A stretch of DNA of 64,000 bases, taken from assembly GCF_013618635.1 (NCBI RefSeq), contig NZ_JABLSJ010000003.1, positions 310,001 to 374,000 of the forward strand. Reading direction: 5' to 3'. Of this stretch, positions 1 to 8,157 are shown piece by piece (position 1 is the first letter of the stretch; the number at the start of each line of letters is the position of its first letter). The stretch comes from Thalassobacillus sp. CUG 92003 (GTDB taxonomy: Bacteria > Bacillota > Bacilli > Bacillales > Halobacillaceae). The position numbers were made by a program, and so were the translations under genes. The notes below the pieces were generated by a model. The model was not told the origin of the DNA, ran no database searches, and saw only the letters and a list, made by a program, of their open reading frames with translations.

Positions 1-936
1 ATGATCGCGCTTACCCGGGGTGTCCGTTGCAGGCCCGAACAAATTGTTATCGGATCGGGAACCCAACCACTTATTCATAAGTTAATGTCCCTCCAATCGG
101 AATTCACACGCATCGCTGTGGAAAACCCAGGGTACCAGCGCTTCTATCACCTTTTAAAAGACATGGGGTTCCCCGTAGCTCCAGTAGACCTCGACAACCA
201 CGGGATTTCCATTGATGCTATAAGAGAAAGCAATCCTAAGTGGGTTTTCGTTACTCCTTCACACCAGTTTCCGACTGGGACGATCATGCCAATCAACCGG
301 AGGATCGAACTATTGAACTGGGCTGCTGAATCACCGGACCGTTACATTGTCGAAGATGATTACGACAGTGAATTTAAATATGAAACCGACCACATCCCTT
401 CTCTCCAAAGTCTAGACCGAAACCAACAGGTCATCTATACCGGGACCTTTTCCAAAACGCTGTTACCGAGTCTCCGTATCAGCTATATCGTGCTGCCTCC
501 TGATTTATTGAAACTTTATCGCAACGCATTCAACGAATGGATTGATGGGCCGTCAAGTCTCAATTTATGGACGCTGAAGTATTTTATTGACAGAGGAGAG
601 TACGGAAGACATATGAAACGGATGAATGCCCATTACAAAACGAAACGCGCTACACTAATTAGTGAGCTACACCGATTTTTCTCTGATAAAATAACGATTC
701 ATGATATACCGGCTGGCCTTCATTTTTTAATGGAAATTGATACAACTCTCTCGTATAAAGATATTGAAGAGAGAGCAATAGAGAAAAGAGTAGAATTATA
801 TACGATTCGCCGCTTCTTCCTACAGGATTTCAATCCAGATCCAAATCGTAAGAAAAAACTCATAATTGGGTTCGCCAATATGAAAGAAAATGAAGTGCGA
901 GAATCCGTAAAACGTCTCGCTTCTATCTTTTCATAA
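1..936 (+). CDS. MocR/PdxR-type transcriptional regulator, C-terminal aminotransferase-like part (5' partial)
   Basis: The reading frame is open from the first base, so the gene is cut by the window edge. The 311 visible residues are a fold-type I PLP aminotransferase domain. Visible landmarks are SGTQ near residue 19, PSHQFPTG at 86-93, EDDYDSEF at 118-125 and the PLP lysine in GTFSKTLLPSLR (Lys152). The wording RGVRCRPEQIVIGSGTQ is typical of MocR-family GntR/aminotransferase fusions, whose winged-helix DNA-binding domain of about 70 residues would lie upstream of the window. Such proteins usually control vitamin B6, GABA or amino-acid genes. Nothing visible identifies the target. A plain aminotransferase is possible but less likely. 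Confidence 0.75.
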   Translation: MIALTRGVRCRPEQIVIGSGTQPLIHKLMSLQSEFTRIAVENPGYQRFYHLLKDMGFPVAPVDLDNHGISIDAIRESNPKWVFVTPSHQFPTGTIMPINRRIELLNWAAESPDRYIVEDDYDSEFKYETDHIPSLQSLDRNQQVIYTGTFSKTLLPSLRISYIVLPPDLLKLYRNAFNEWIDGPSSLNLWTLKYFIDRGEYGRHMKRMNAHYKTKRATLISELHRFFSDKITIHDIPAGLHFLMEIDTTLSYKDIEERAIEKRVELYTIRRFFLQDFNPDPNRKKKLIIGFANMKENEVRESVKRLASIFS

Positions 937-996
937 TAAAGAAGTAAACCTTCTTCGCTTGGAAAACCCTACCTTACCTACTTACCCATAAATAAA

Positions 997-1048
997 TTGA
1001 CTCGACACTAAATGGTGTCGTATAATAAATATGACACCATTTAGTGTC
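997..1048 (+). promoter_or_regulatory. SigA promoter with overlapping palindromic ArsR operator
   Basis: A -35 TTGACT (997-1002) and a -10 TATAAT (1021-1026) are separated by 18 bases. Two perfectly inverted 16-base arms, GACACTAAATGGTGTC at 1004-1019 and its complement at 1033-1048, lie in the spacer and just after the -10. Each arm is itself an imperfect palindrome (GACAC...GTGTC). This is the expected layout for autorepression by the ArsR-family protein encoded directly downstream. Confidence 0.75.
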
Positions 1049-1067
1049 TGATAAGGAGGATAGCACC

Positions 1068-1388
1068 TTGAAACAGGCAGATGAAAAACGTGATGTGTTT
1101 GTGGCGATTGCGGATCCAACACGACGGCAATTAATTGGTATATTAGCAGATGGCAAGGAGCTGCCTTTGCATGAATTAACACCTCATTTTCAAATGGGTC
1201 GAACAGCGGTTTCAAAACATTTGACGGTTCTTAGAGAAGCAGATTTAGTAAGAAATCGTAAAATAGGCAGAGAAACAAAGTACCGTCTAAATCCAGAACC
1301 TTTGAAAGAAGTGAAAGATTGGATAGCCTCTTATGAACAGTTTTGGAACGAGCGAGCGGCAATACTTAAAAATATATTGGAGGAATAG
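1068..1388 (+). CDS. ArsR-family winged-helix transcriptional regulator
   Basis: A 106-residue DNA-binding protein with the compact ArsR/SmtB fold: ADPTRRQLIGIL, then the recognition region MGRTAVSKHLTVLREADLV, then KYRLNPEPLKEV. TTG at 1068 is preferred over GTG at 1044, because AAGGAGG (1053-1059) sits 8 bases before it and the GTG lies inside the operator. No CxC metal motif is seen. It belongs to the metal-independent subgroup that is paired with SRPBCC (AHSA1) proteins, as here: the SRPBCC gene follows 3 bases after the stop. The perfect inverted repeat over its promoter suggests autorepression. The inducer is unknown. Confidence 0.85.
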   Translation: MKQADEKRDVFVAIADPTRRQLIGILADGKELPLHELTPHFQMGRTAVSKHLTVLREADLVRNRKIGRETKYRLNPEPLKEVKDWIASYEQFWNERAAILKNILEE

Positions 1389-1391
1389 CAC

Positions 1392-1781
1392 ATGGCAGAT
1401 ATATCTTTAAATTTTGAGTTCAAGAGTCCGGTTAGTAAAGTATGGGATGCGTTAACTAACTCAGATACACTTGCCCAATGGGTGATGGAAAATGATTTCA
1501 AGCCCATTGTGGGGCACAAATGTCAGTTTTGGGATAAGAGCATTGATTTAGTAGTAGATAGTGAGGTTTTACTAGTAGATGAACCCCATACGTTATCGTA
1601 CACCTGGAGAGGAGGTCCAATCGACACAGTCGTAACATGGACGCTGAAACAAGAGGGTGACATAACGCATCTACATCTTGCCCATACAGGATTTACAAAA
1701 GAAGATCAAGCCTTTAATGGTGCTAAATACGGTTGGGCATATAAAGTAGACGAGCTGAAAGAAGTGTTAGGGGAAAGATAA
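1392..1781 (+). CDS. SRPBCC (AHSA1/START-like) domain protein
   Basis: A 129-residue single-domain protein beginning FEFKSPVSKVWDALTNSDTLAQW, the classic first strand and helices of the AHSA1/SRPBCC ligand-binding fold. It ends with the long C-terminal helix (GWAYKVDELKEVL). It follows the ArsR gene with a 3-base gap, so the two are co-transcribed and probably translationally coupled. ArsR plus SRPBCC pairs are common in Bacillus and are generally uncharacterised. The protein may bind a hydrophobic small molecule. No catalytic residues can be assigned. Confidence 0.8.
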   Translation: MADISLNFEFKSPVSKVWDALTNSDTLAQWVMENDFKPIVGHKCQFWDKSIDLVVDSEVLLVDEPHTLSYTWRGGPIDTVVTWTLKQEGDITHLHLAHTGFTKEDQAFNGAKYGWAYKVDELKEVLGER

Positions 1782-1808
1782 AAAACGATCATTACAGGAG
1801 GGACGAAT

Positions 1809-2180
1809 TTGACAGTTTTCACTGAATTTTTAGCAGGAATTGATAGTGAAGCGCAACAAGCTAGAACAAAAGAGATATTTGATTTTATAACAGAACATTA
1901 TCCGAATTTAGAAACAGAACTCAAATGGAATCAACCAATGTTTGTTGACCATGGTACCTTCATCATCGGTTTTAGCATATCCAAAAACCATTTAGCAGTT
2001 GCGCCTGAACATATAGCGGTTAAGCATGTAGAAGAAGATATTCAGAACGCTGGATATGATTACACGAAGGAAACAATACGGATTCCTTGGAAAAGTGAAG
2101 TGGATTATTCGCTGTTAAAGAAAATGATAGATTTTAACATTAATGACAAAGCAAATTGTAAAACGTTTTGGAGAAAATAA
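1809..2180 (+). CDS. DUF1801 / frataxin-like iron-chaperone family protein (YdhG type)
   Basis: A 123-residue cytosolic protein with the DUF1801 signature: the early YPNLETELKWNQPMF and the later GTFIIGFSISKNHLAVAP, a short alpha/beta fold. In B. subtilis, members of this family (Fra/YdhG) act in iron delivery, but many are unassigned. Start TTG at 1809 has AGGAGGGA about 7 bases upstream. It lies 27 bases after the SRPBCC gene and is the third gene of the ArsR operon. The role in this operon is inferred only from family membership. Confidence 0.7.
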   Translation: MTVFTEFLAGIDSEAQQARTKEIFDFITEHYPNLETELKWNQPMFVDHGTFIIGFSISKNHLAVAPEHIAVKHVEEDIQNAGYDYTKETIRIPWKSEVDYSLLKKMIDFNINDKANCKTFWRK

Positions 2181-2201
2181 TGGGACGAAGGGATGGCTGA
2201 G

Positions 2202-2909
2202 ATGGCAATTTTACAAGATGTATTTTCCATCTTTAAGAAAAGAGATTTACCATTTGTTGAACGCAATCAAGAAGAAGAAGGGGTCTATACGTTTTTATTT
2301 GAAAAAGTAAACGATATGACTTGGAAGGCTGGTCAACATGGTCTATTCACCATTACCCATCAGAAAATCAAAGATCATACAAGACCCTTCACTATAGCAT
2401 CTGCACCTAGTGAGAATGCTGTTCAGATCACCATGAAAATTAATGATGCCCCAAGTGAGTTTAAAAAGACAATGCTAGAATTCAGAGAGGGAGATACCAT
2501 AAAAATGGCTGGACCTGTAGGGTCATTTCACTTAAAAGAGAATAACCCTATCATTCTCATAGCCGGCGGTATTGGCATTACACCTTTTCGATCAATCCTA
2601 AAGCAAATTGAGGCAGAAGGAATCAGACAAGAGAATCCCATTCATTTGCTATACAACGACAGCAGTGAATCCTATGTATTTCGCGAGGAACTGGAACATA
2701 TAGCTAACAATAACTCCGTCAGTATTGATTATATAGAAACGAGAAACCAACTGCTGCAAGAGATAGATAAGCATACTAGTTTACATGGGAATAATGGTAA
2801 ATACTTGATTGCAGGGCCGAAGTCAATGGTGAAGGACACATCTGCATATTTACAAACGAAAAAGATATCCAAGCAAAACATCAAGAAAGATGTACTGATT
2901 GGTTATTAA
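2202..2909 (+). CDS. Ferredoxin-NADP reductase-type FAD oxidoreductase
   Basis: About 235 residues. It has an FAD-binding beta barrel with RPFTIAS (about residue 61-67 from the chosen start) and GPVGSF, then an NAD(P)-binding half with ILIAGGIGITPFRS. ATG 2202 is preferred over ATG 2193 because GAAGGGA (2187-2193) is 8 bases before 2202 and abuts the first ATG. No heme, FMN or iron-sulfur domain is fused, so it probably passes electrons from NAD(P)H to a separate partner. As the last gene of the ArsR operon it may serve a redox or iron-related function with the DUF1801 protein; this is inference. Its stop codon overlaps a decayed reading frame on the other strand. Confidence 0.8.
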   Translation: MAILQDVFSIFKKRDLPFVERNQEEEGVYTFLFEKVNDMTWKAGQHGLFTITHQKIKDHTRPFTIASAPSENAVQITMKINDAPSEFKKTMLEFREGDTIKMAGPVGSFHLKENNPIILIAGGIGITPFRSILKQIEAEGIRQENPIHLLYNDSSESYVFREELEHIANNNSVSIDYIETRNQLLQEIDKHTSLHGNNGKYLIAGPKSMVKDTSAYLQTKKISKQNIKKDVLIGY

Positions 2910-3047
2910 TCATTTTCAGTAAGTTGACCAATCCGTTGATAATGCTCGAAGAAACCGCCCCCTGCTTTTCTAAAGAAAGAATTGATTCCGCTATATTTTC
3001 CTACAAAATGATACGGGGTTTAGGACTTTCCAATCTTTTCTATAGTT
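2906..3047 (-). pseudogene. Decayed 3' end of an unrecognised coding sequence
   Basis: On the minus strand, codons ending in TAA at 2906-2908 read with good protein character, including HFVGKYSGINSFFRKAGGG and FFEHYQRIGQL. An in-frame TAA stands just upstream near 3020. Removing one C from the CCCC run near 3014-3017 would join the frame to NYRKDWKVLNP. There is no start codon, no ribosome site and no intact gene. I read it as the remnant of a gene lost between the ArsR operon and opuC. The parent family was not recognised. Confidence 0.35.
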
Positions 3048-3052
3048 GGAAT

Positions 3053-3103
3053 TAAAAAAAGCTTCTCGGGTAGCTCAATGAACTACTGAGAAGCTCTTTT
3101 TCA
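3053..3103. terminator. Bidirectional rho-independent terminator
   Basis: An A-run, the stem AGCTTCTC (3060-3067) pairing with GAGAAGCT (3088-3095), and a T-rich tail follow one another. It lies between the convergent ArsR operon and opuC operon and can serve both strands. Confidence 0.7.
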
Positions 3104-3207
3104 CACTTTACGAATATTGTGAGAAGCTAACAAGCTGCGAGGCATAATGACCTAATACCCTTTTGCATGAGGTTTGTATCGTATCGGAGTCTTCACAAAA
3201 ATTACGC

Positions 3208-3885
3208 CTAGGCCGCTTTCTGTGAGACATCAGGTTTCTTTTTTGAAGTAGAGAGCACTTTTTCTAATCCACCTAGCAGAATATCTGCAATGATGGCCAT
3301 CATGGCTGTAGGGATAGCACCTGCCATGATAATAGCAGCACCGTTAGCAGCATTCGTACCTCTAATGATAATATCACCAAGGCCACCTGCTCCAATAAAC
3401 GTCCCGATCGTCGTAATTCCGATTGCAATAACCATTGCAGTGCGGATACCACCTAAGATGACAGACAACGCTAGCGGCAGCTCGACCATCCTCAGTAATT
3501 GATTCCTGGTCATGCCCATCCCTCTACCAGACTCCAACATTGAATGATCTACATTCGTAATCCCGGTATAGGTGTTTCTCAAGATAGGTAAGATGGAATA
3601 TAAGAACAAGGAAAATACCACGGTGTTAGCTCCTAATCCCATGACGAGCATTAAAACGGCTAGCATCGCTAAAGCAGGAATTGTTTGTATAACATTAGCA
3701 AGCGAAAATACCCACGGACTCAATTTTCGATAGCGTGCTATAAAAATGCCCAATGGAATCGCAACCAGCGCAGCGAATAACACGCCATAAGCGGACATTA
3801 AGAAGTGCCGGATAAATTGTTCAAAAATATAGCCTACATTTTTTTCATAATAATCTACTAATTGCGCTAATGTTTCTAAAATAAT
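3208..3885 (-). CDS. opuCD: Osmoprotectant ABC transporter permease OpuCD (start codon anomalous)
   Basis: Inner-membrane permease subunit of a glycine betaine/carnitine/choline importer, with several hydrophobic segments and the binding-protein-dependent EAA-like loop (ESGRGMGMTRNQLLRMVELPLAL). It is very like B. subtilis OpuCD. The homologous N-terminus (ETLAQLVDYYEKNVGYIFEQFIRHF) is encoded upstream of the first ATG at 3798, but that stretch has no ATG, GTG or TTG. GGAGGT (3889-3894) precedes ATT codons at 3885 and 3882, so either ATT is used or a frameshift has occurred. The alternative is ATG 3896 reading ATGGAGGTG, which runs into TAG at the TTTT run 3878-3881. It is the last gene of opuCA-CB-CC-CD. 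Confidence 0.85.
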   Translation of the reverse strand: MILETLAQLVDYYEKNVGYIFEQFIRHFLMSAYGVLFAALVAIPLGIFIARYRKLSPWVFSLANVIQTIPALAMLAVLMLVMGLGANTVVFSLFLYSILPILRNTYTGITNVDHSMLESGRGMGMTRNQLLRMVELPLALSVILGGIRTAMVIAIGITTIGTFIGAGGLGDIIIRGTNAANGAAIIMAGAIPTAMMAIIADILLGGLEKVLSTSKKKPDVSQKAA

Positions 3886-3897
3886 GCCACCTCCATG

Positions 3898-4821
3898 TTA
3901 CTTATTTTCAAAATAATTATGTTTTTCAAGGAATTCTCGTGCAACAACTGCCGATTCTTTCATATTGACATCAGCCTCGTAATTCATCTTGCGCATTTCT
4001 TCTGTGCTAATTTCACCCGTCAATTTTTGCAGCACGTCTCTTATTTCTGGATGCTTTTCTAACGTTTCCTCTGAGATGACTGGAGATGCATCATACGGTG
4101 GGAAAAAGTTTTTATCGTCTTCCAATGTTTTGAGATTAAATTCTTCCAGCCTGCCATCTGTAGTGTACGCTAGAACGACGTCCATTTTCCCGTTATTCAC
4201 GGCTTGATACACCAAGCCCACTTGCATGGAATAGGCCTCTTGGAATTTAAAACCATACTCTTGCTTAAATGCTTCATAACCAATTCCCGGCCGCTTGATC
4301 CAGTCACTGTCAACTCCCAATTTCAGTGAAGATGCAAGGGGTTTTAAATCTGAAATTGTTTCCAAATTTTCTTTTTCGGCTAATTCCTCCTTTACCGTAA
4401 AGGCATAGGAGTTCGCAAATCCATAAGAATCAAACCAGGCTTGATCAAATTGCTCCTTAAATTCAGTCTTTACTATGTTCATGGCCTTTTCAGGATCAGT
4501 GACCAATTCCATTCCAAGGGTTCCCGCTAATTCAGAACCCGTATAGCGTGTTGCGGAGATATCAATATCGCCGTTTTCTAGTGCTTTATGTTGTACTATT
4601 GCAGAGCCTAACCCATCTACCATCTCTACACTTAAGTCAGTATTCCTTTCAATCATTTGCTTAACCATTCTCCCCATTATGGATGATTCTGCAAAGTCGA
4701 ACGTCCCTATGGTTATCGTTTTTTCTGGAGGACCACTTAATCCTGGTAGAGAACAACCGCTAAGTAACGTAAAGATAAGTAGTACTATAGTCAACTTGTA
4801 TTTTGAATTTTTAGTGAACAC
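3898..4821 (-). CDS. opuCC: Osmoprotectant-binding lipoprotein OpuCC
   Basis: Extracellular substrate-binding lipoprotein of the OpuC importer. It has a basic N-terminus, a hydrophobic segment and lipobox LLSGC at 19-23, so Cys23 is the lipidated residue. The mature part starts ITIGTFDFAESSIMGRM, typical of the OsmF/OpuCC/OpuBC family that binds quaternary ammonium compounds such as choline, carnitine and betaine in an aromatic box. Length is 307 residues, as in the family. Start GTG 4821 has AAGGAGG 6-7 bases upstream. It is the third gene of the operon, directly before opuCD. Confidence 0.9.
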   Translation of the reverse strand: MFTKNSKYKLTIVLLIFTLLSGCSLPGLSGPPEKTITIGTFDFAESSIMGRMVKQMIERNTDLSVEMVDGLGSAIVQHKALENGDIDISATRYTGSELAGTLGMELVTDPEKAMNIVKTEFKEQFDQAWFDSYGFANSYAFTVKEELAEKENLETISDLKPLASSLKLGVDSDWIKRPGIGYEAFKQEYGFKFQEAYSMQVGLVYQAVNNGKMDVVLAYTTDGRLEEFNLKTLEDDKNFFPPYDASPVISEETLEKHPEIRDVLQKLTGEISTEEMRKMNYEADVNMKESAVVAREFLEKHNYFENK

Positions 4822-4838
4822 GTTCTTCTTCCTCCTTA

Positions 4839-5483
4839 CTAAGCAGCCTTCTGCGTATTACTAAGCCCCTTAGGCACCACTTTGTTCTCTAGTTTTCCTA
4901 ATAGTAAATCGGTGATTAAGGCTATAATCGTCACGGGTATGGCCCCCGCAATAATGTAGTCAGGTCGATATAAGTTAAGGCCTAGAAAAATGTAGTCTCC
5001 CAAACCTCCGGCACCGATAAAAGATGCAAGCGTTGCCCAACCAATTAAATAAACGGTAGATACTCTAATCCCGGCCATGATAACAGGTGTGGCTAAAGGG
5101 ACTTCCACGTCTTTGATTCGTTCCCAATTACTCATTCCCATGCCTTTTCCAGCTTCTAATAGATCTTTATTAACGCCATTAACCCCTGTATACGTATTTC
5201 TTAAGATTGGTAATACAGAGTAAAAAAACAATGCTATGACTGCCGGTACTTGCCCGACGCCAAGAATGGGAATAAAGAACGCTAATATGGCAAGACTCGG
5301 GAAAGTCTGAACAACACCGACGATCCCAATGACAAAACCTGCTAATTTACGAGCCCTGGTCAATGCTACTCCCAGTGGTATAGCGACAATTACACCGAGA
5401 AGTATCGCTAATAAGGAGATATAAAAATGTTCCCATGTTTTAACCAATAATTCACTTCCATTATTACTTAAAAATTCAATCAA
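4839..5483 (-). CDS. opuCB: Osmoprotectant ABC transporter permease OpuCB
   Basis: A 214-residue permease with about five or six hydrophobic helices and the conserved cytoplasmic loop [31 protein letters not shown] that contacts the ATPase. It pairs with OpuCD to form the membrane channel of the OpuC system. The start is TTG at 5483 behind GGGAGG. The gene sits 18 bases after opuCA and 17 bases before opuCC. OpuB and OpuC permeases are close relatives, so whether the system is choline-specific (OpuB) or broad (OpuC) cannot be fixed from sequence alone. Confidence 0.9.
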   Translation of the reverse strand: MIEFLSNNGSELLVKTWEHFYISLLAILLGVIVAIPLGVALTRARKLAGFVIGIVGVVQTFPSLAILAFFIPILGVGQVPAVIALFFYSVLPILRNTYTGVNGVNKDLLEAGKGMGMSNWERIKDVEVPLATPVIMAGIRVSTVYLIGWATLASFIGAGGLGDYIFLGLNLYRPDYIIAGAIPVTIIALITDLLLGKLENKVVPKGLSNTQKAA

Positions 5484-5501
5484 TGAACTGCCTCCCTTAG
5501 A

Positions 5502-6662
5502 TTACTTCACTCCTATTGTCTCGTTTTCGCCGTTTTGATGTTCCTCTTCGCCCCAAATCGATTCATACACAACATCAGCTAAACTCGCTCCTGTTATAAT
5601 GCCAATAAGAGACTTATTTTCATCTATAACGGGCATGTATTTAACTTCACTTACGAGTATTTTGCGTATGACAGCTGCTAGTGGGGTTCCTTTCTTCACT
5701 TCGATAGGGAATTCTTTCAACACTTTCCCAACTTCTAAGTTGTCCCTATGATAGCGATTGATGGTATCAACATCTATGAAGCCTTTCAATTCTTTTTCTT
5801 CATTGACGACAACAGCCGTGTCTACTCTGTTGGCCTTCACTATTTTAATCGCTTCTCTTAGATTCATGTCTTCTTGAACAGTTACAGGGTTGGGATTCAT
5901 TATTTCTTCCACCGTTTGATTACTTGGATCGTTTTGAACTAAACGATCTTTTCCAATAAACTCGCGTACAAAGTCATTTGCCGGGTTTCTAACGATGTGG
6001 CTCGGGGTTCCTTCCTGGACCACGCAACCTTCTTTCATAATCACAACGCGATCGGCAAGCTTAAGTGCCTCATCCATGTCGTGTGTAACGAAAACAATTG
6101 TTTTATGCAGCGATTTCTGCAATTGCTTGAATTCCATTTGCAACGTCTCTCGCGTTATCGGATCAAGCGCTCCAAAAGGTTCATCCATTAGAATAAGGGG
6201 CGGATCTGCGGCAAGAGCTCGGAGCACGCCAATACGTTGCTGCTGCCCTCCGCTCAATTCTTCTGGGAACTTATCCAGATAACTTTCTTCCATCTCTACT
6301 AACTTCAATAATTCTTTTGCTCGGTCTCGTCGTTTATCTTGCGGCCATTTAAGTAATTTGGGGACAAGTGAAATGTTTTCCTGGATGGTCATATGGGGGA
6401 ATAATCCAATCTGCTGGATGACATACCCTATCGTTCGTCTTAACTCTACTAAATCTTTGTTTTTTATATTCTCTCCCTCTATCGATATACTCCCTTCCGT
6501 CGTCTCAATCAATCGGTTAACCATCTTCATGGTAGTCGTTTTACCGCAGCCACTTGGTCCAATAAAGACGATAAATTCACCTTTCTCAATATCTAAAGTT
6601 AAATTGTTCACAGCTTTTTCGGTTCCATCGTACACTTTTGTTACCTGATTGAATTCCAACAA
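5502..6662 (-). CDS. opuCA: Osmoprotectant ABC transporter ATP-binding subunit OpuCA
   Basis: A 386-residue ATPase that energises osmoprotectant uptake. Walker A is GPSGCGKTT (35-43), the signature is LSGGQQQR (136-143) and Walker B is LILMDEP (156-162). A C-terminal pair of CBS domains (about 255-375: VEEIMNPNPVTV...GIITGASLADV) is the regulatory module of OpuCA/OpuBA, linked to ionic strength and cyclic di-AMP in relatives. Start TTG 6662 has AAGGAGGTG (6671-6679) 8 bases upstream. It is the first gene of opuCA-CB-CC-CD. Confidence 0.92.
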   Translation of the reverse strand: MLEFNQVTKVYDGTEKAVNNLTLDIEKGEFIVFIGPSGCGKTTTMKMVNRLIETTEGSISIEGENIKNKDLVELRRTIGYVIQQIGLFPHMTIQENISLVPKLLKWPQDKRRDRAKELLKLVEMEESYLDKFPEELSGGQQQRIGVLRALAADPPLILMDEPFGALDPITRETLQMEFKQLQKSLHKTIVFVTHDMDEALKLADRVVIMKEGCVVQEGTPSHIVRNPANDFVREFIGKDRLVQNDPSNQTVEEIMNPNPVTVQEDMNLREAIKIVKANRVDTAVVVNEEKELKGFIDVDTINRYHRDNLEVGKVLKEFPIEVKKGTPLAAVIRKILVSEVKYMPVIDENKSLIGIITGASLADVVYESIWGEEEHQNGENETIGVK

Positions 6663-6730
6663 GTAACAAACACCTCCTTGTTTAAAATGTTACCAACGCT
6701 CTTCTAGAATTCTATTAGAGATGAAAGGAA

Positions 6731-6778
6731 ACTACTCTTTTCGATGAAAAGTCTTTTATGTGATAACAAAAGAGTAGT
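6731..6778 (-). terminator. Inverted repeat, probable terminator of the malate synthase/FAD operon
   Basis: A perfect 11-base inverted repeat (6731-6741 with 6768-6778) lies 20 bases after the stop of the FAD oxidoreductase gene on the minus strand. It is followed on that strand by TTTCCTTTC. The weak T-tail makes the efficiency uncertain. Confidence 0.5.
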
Positions 6779-6797
6779 CTCCCCCCTTTCTTTTTAT

Positions 6798-8129
6798 CTA
6801 AAGCTCGTTTTGTCCTACACCATTCACACCCTGAGCACTGAGGTCGTTTGTTAATTCTTTATAATCAATGTCTTGAACCGGTGTATCATGTTTAATGGCC
6901 AAATAGGCAGCTGTACCACACGCTTGCCCCATAATCATACTCGTAGATATTCCTCTTGCAGATGCGAAGGCTTCTGTTTCTGCAGAAAAGCACCTGCCCG
7001 CAAATAAGACATTTTCCACTTCCTTTGGACAAAGCGACCTGTATGGCACTTGGTAATAAACGCCTCTATCAATGAGGGAGACGTGAATGACTTTACTGTC
7101 TTTTCCTTCCCCTCGCACCACATCATCAATGGTGCAATCACAGCACACGACACCATCTTCAAATTTCGCTCCATCCATAACGTCGTCTTTCGTTAAGGTG
7201 TACATGCCTTCCATTCTTCTTGTTTCACGGATACCGAGCGTGGGAGCCATCTGTTCAAGTTCCGCGTTTTCAAAGCCTGGTACTTCTTCTTTTACGAATT
7301 TAATTAATTCATAAGCTCGCTTTCGTGCCTCGATAGTCCCTTCCTGAACTTCCTTAGGGTTGGTGCCATCAATCCCTTTAATATGAATACTGTTAAAATA
7401 AACGGTATCAGGGCGGAAACCTGGCATCATATAGATGTTATACATATCCTCATCTAACCTATTTTCTTCAATGCCTTGTTTGACTAACTCTCTTCGAAAA
7501 GGATCTTCCACTCCATCAAACGCTTTGTTTTGATCAACATTTTGCATTAAGAAGGTCAACGTAGCCCCCATCATGTCGCCTTTTTCATCTCCCTTTTCAA
7601 AAGGGATCTCTGCTTTATCAGCGATATCGCCATCGCCAGACGTATCAATCACGACTTTGGCGTTAAGCGTGTGAGCACCTTGTCGATCGTAATAGGTCAC
7701 ACTTTTCACCTTATTTTCCTCTTTGGCCACATCTACAGCAGTAGCATTCAATAATAAGTGAACGCCCGCATTTTCCACCATTTCGAATAATTTATGAACC
7801 GCTATATCGGGGTCATACATGACTTCTCTAGCCAGCCCGTCTTCAAATCCAGGAAGAAGACACGGTCTTCTTAAGGCTGCGGGTGGGTCATTTTGATAGA
7901 GCGATTCTAACCACTCTTCACAAAGACCTCCAACAGATTTCCCTTTTGGATAGGCGCCATCTACAGGCATCCCTAAGGTTTTGGCAACGATACCACCCAG
8001 CAAGTCTGTCGGTTCTATCAAATAAACTTGAAGTCCTTTTCTTGCTGCAGAAACAGCGGCACCTACGCCAGCTGACCCGCCTCCAATGACAACTACATCT
8101 GCATCGTGTTCTTTTATAGTTGAGCTCAT
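6798..8129 (-). CDS. FAD-dependent oxidoreductase (FAD_oxidored family)
   Basis: A 443-residue flavoprotein with the N-terminal dinucleotide motif VIGGGSAGVGAAVSAARKG (15-33), then IEPTDLLGGIV, a central DTSGDGDIA and a C-terminal FAGRCFSAETEAFASARG that closes the FAD site. This is the FAD_oxidored family (pfam12831 type), found as putative dehydrogenases of small organic acids. It lies 28 bases downstream of malate synthase G in the same operon. The context suggests it may oxidise a precursor to glyoxylate or an upstream intermediate, but this is inference. No iron-sulfur or heme motif is visible. Confidence 0.75.
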   Translation of the reverse strand: MSSTIKEHDADVVVIGGGSAGVGAAVSAARKGLQVYLIEPTDLLGGIVAKTLGMPVDGAYPKGKSVGGLCEEWLESLYQNDPPAALRRPCLLPGFEDGLAREVMYDPDIAVHKLFEMVENAGVHLLLNATAVDVAKEENKVKSVTYYDRQGAHTLNAKVVIDTSGDGDIADKAEIPFEKGDEKGDMMGATLTFLMQNVDQNKAFDGVEDPFRRELVKQGIEENRLDEDMYNIYMMPGFRPDTVYFNSIHIKGIDGTNPKEVQEGTIEARKRAYELIKFVKEEVPGFENAELEQMAPTLGIRETRRMEGMYTLTKDDVMDGAKFEDGVVCCDCTIDDVVRGEGKDSKVIHVSLIDRGVYYQVPYRSLCPKEVENVLFAGRCFSAETEAFASARGISTSMIMGQACGTAAYLAIKHDTPVQDIDYKELTNDLSAQGVNGVGQNEL

Positions 8130-8157
8130 TTTCTTACCTCCGTATTTTTGAAAAATT

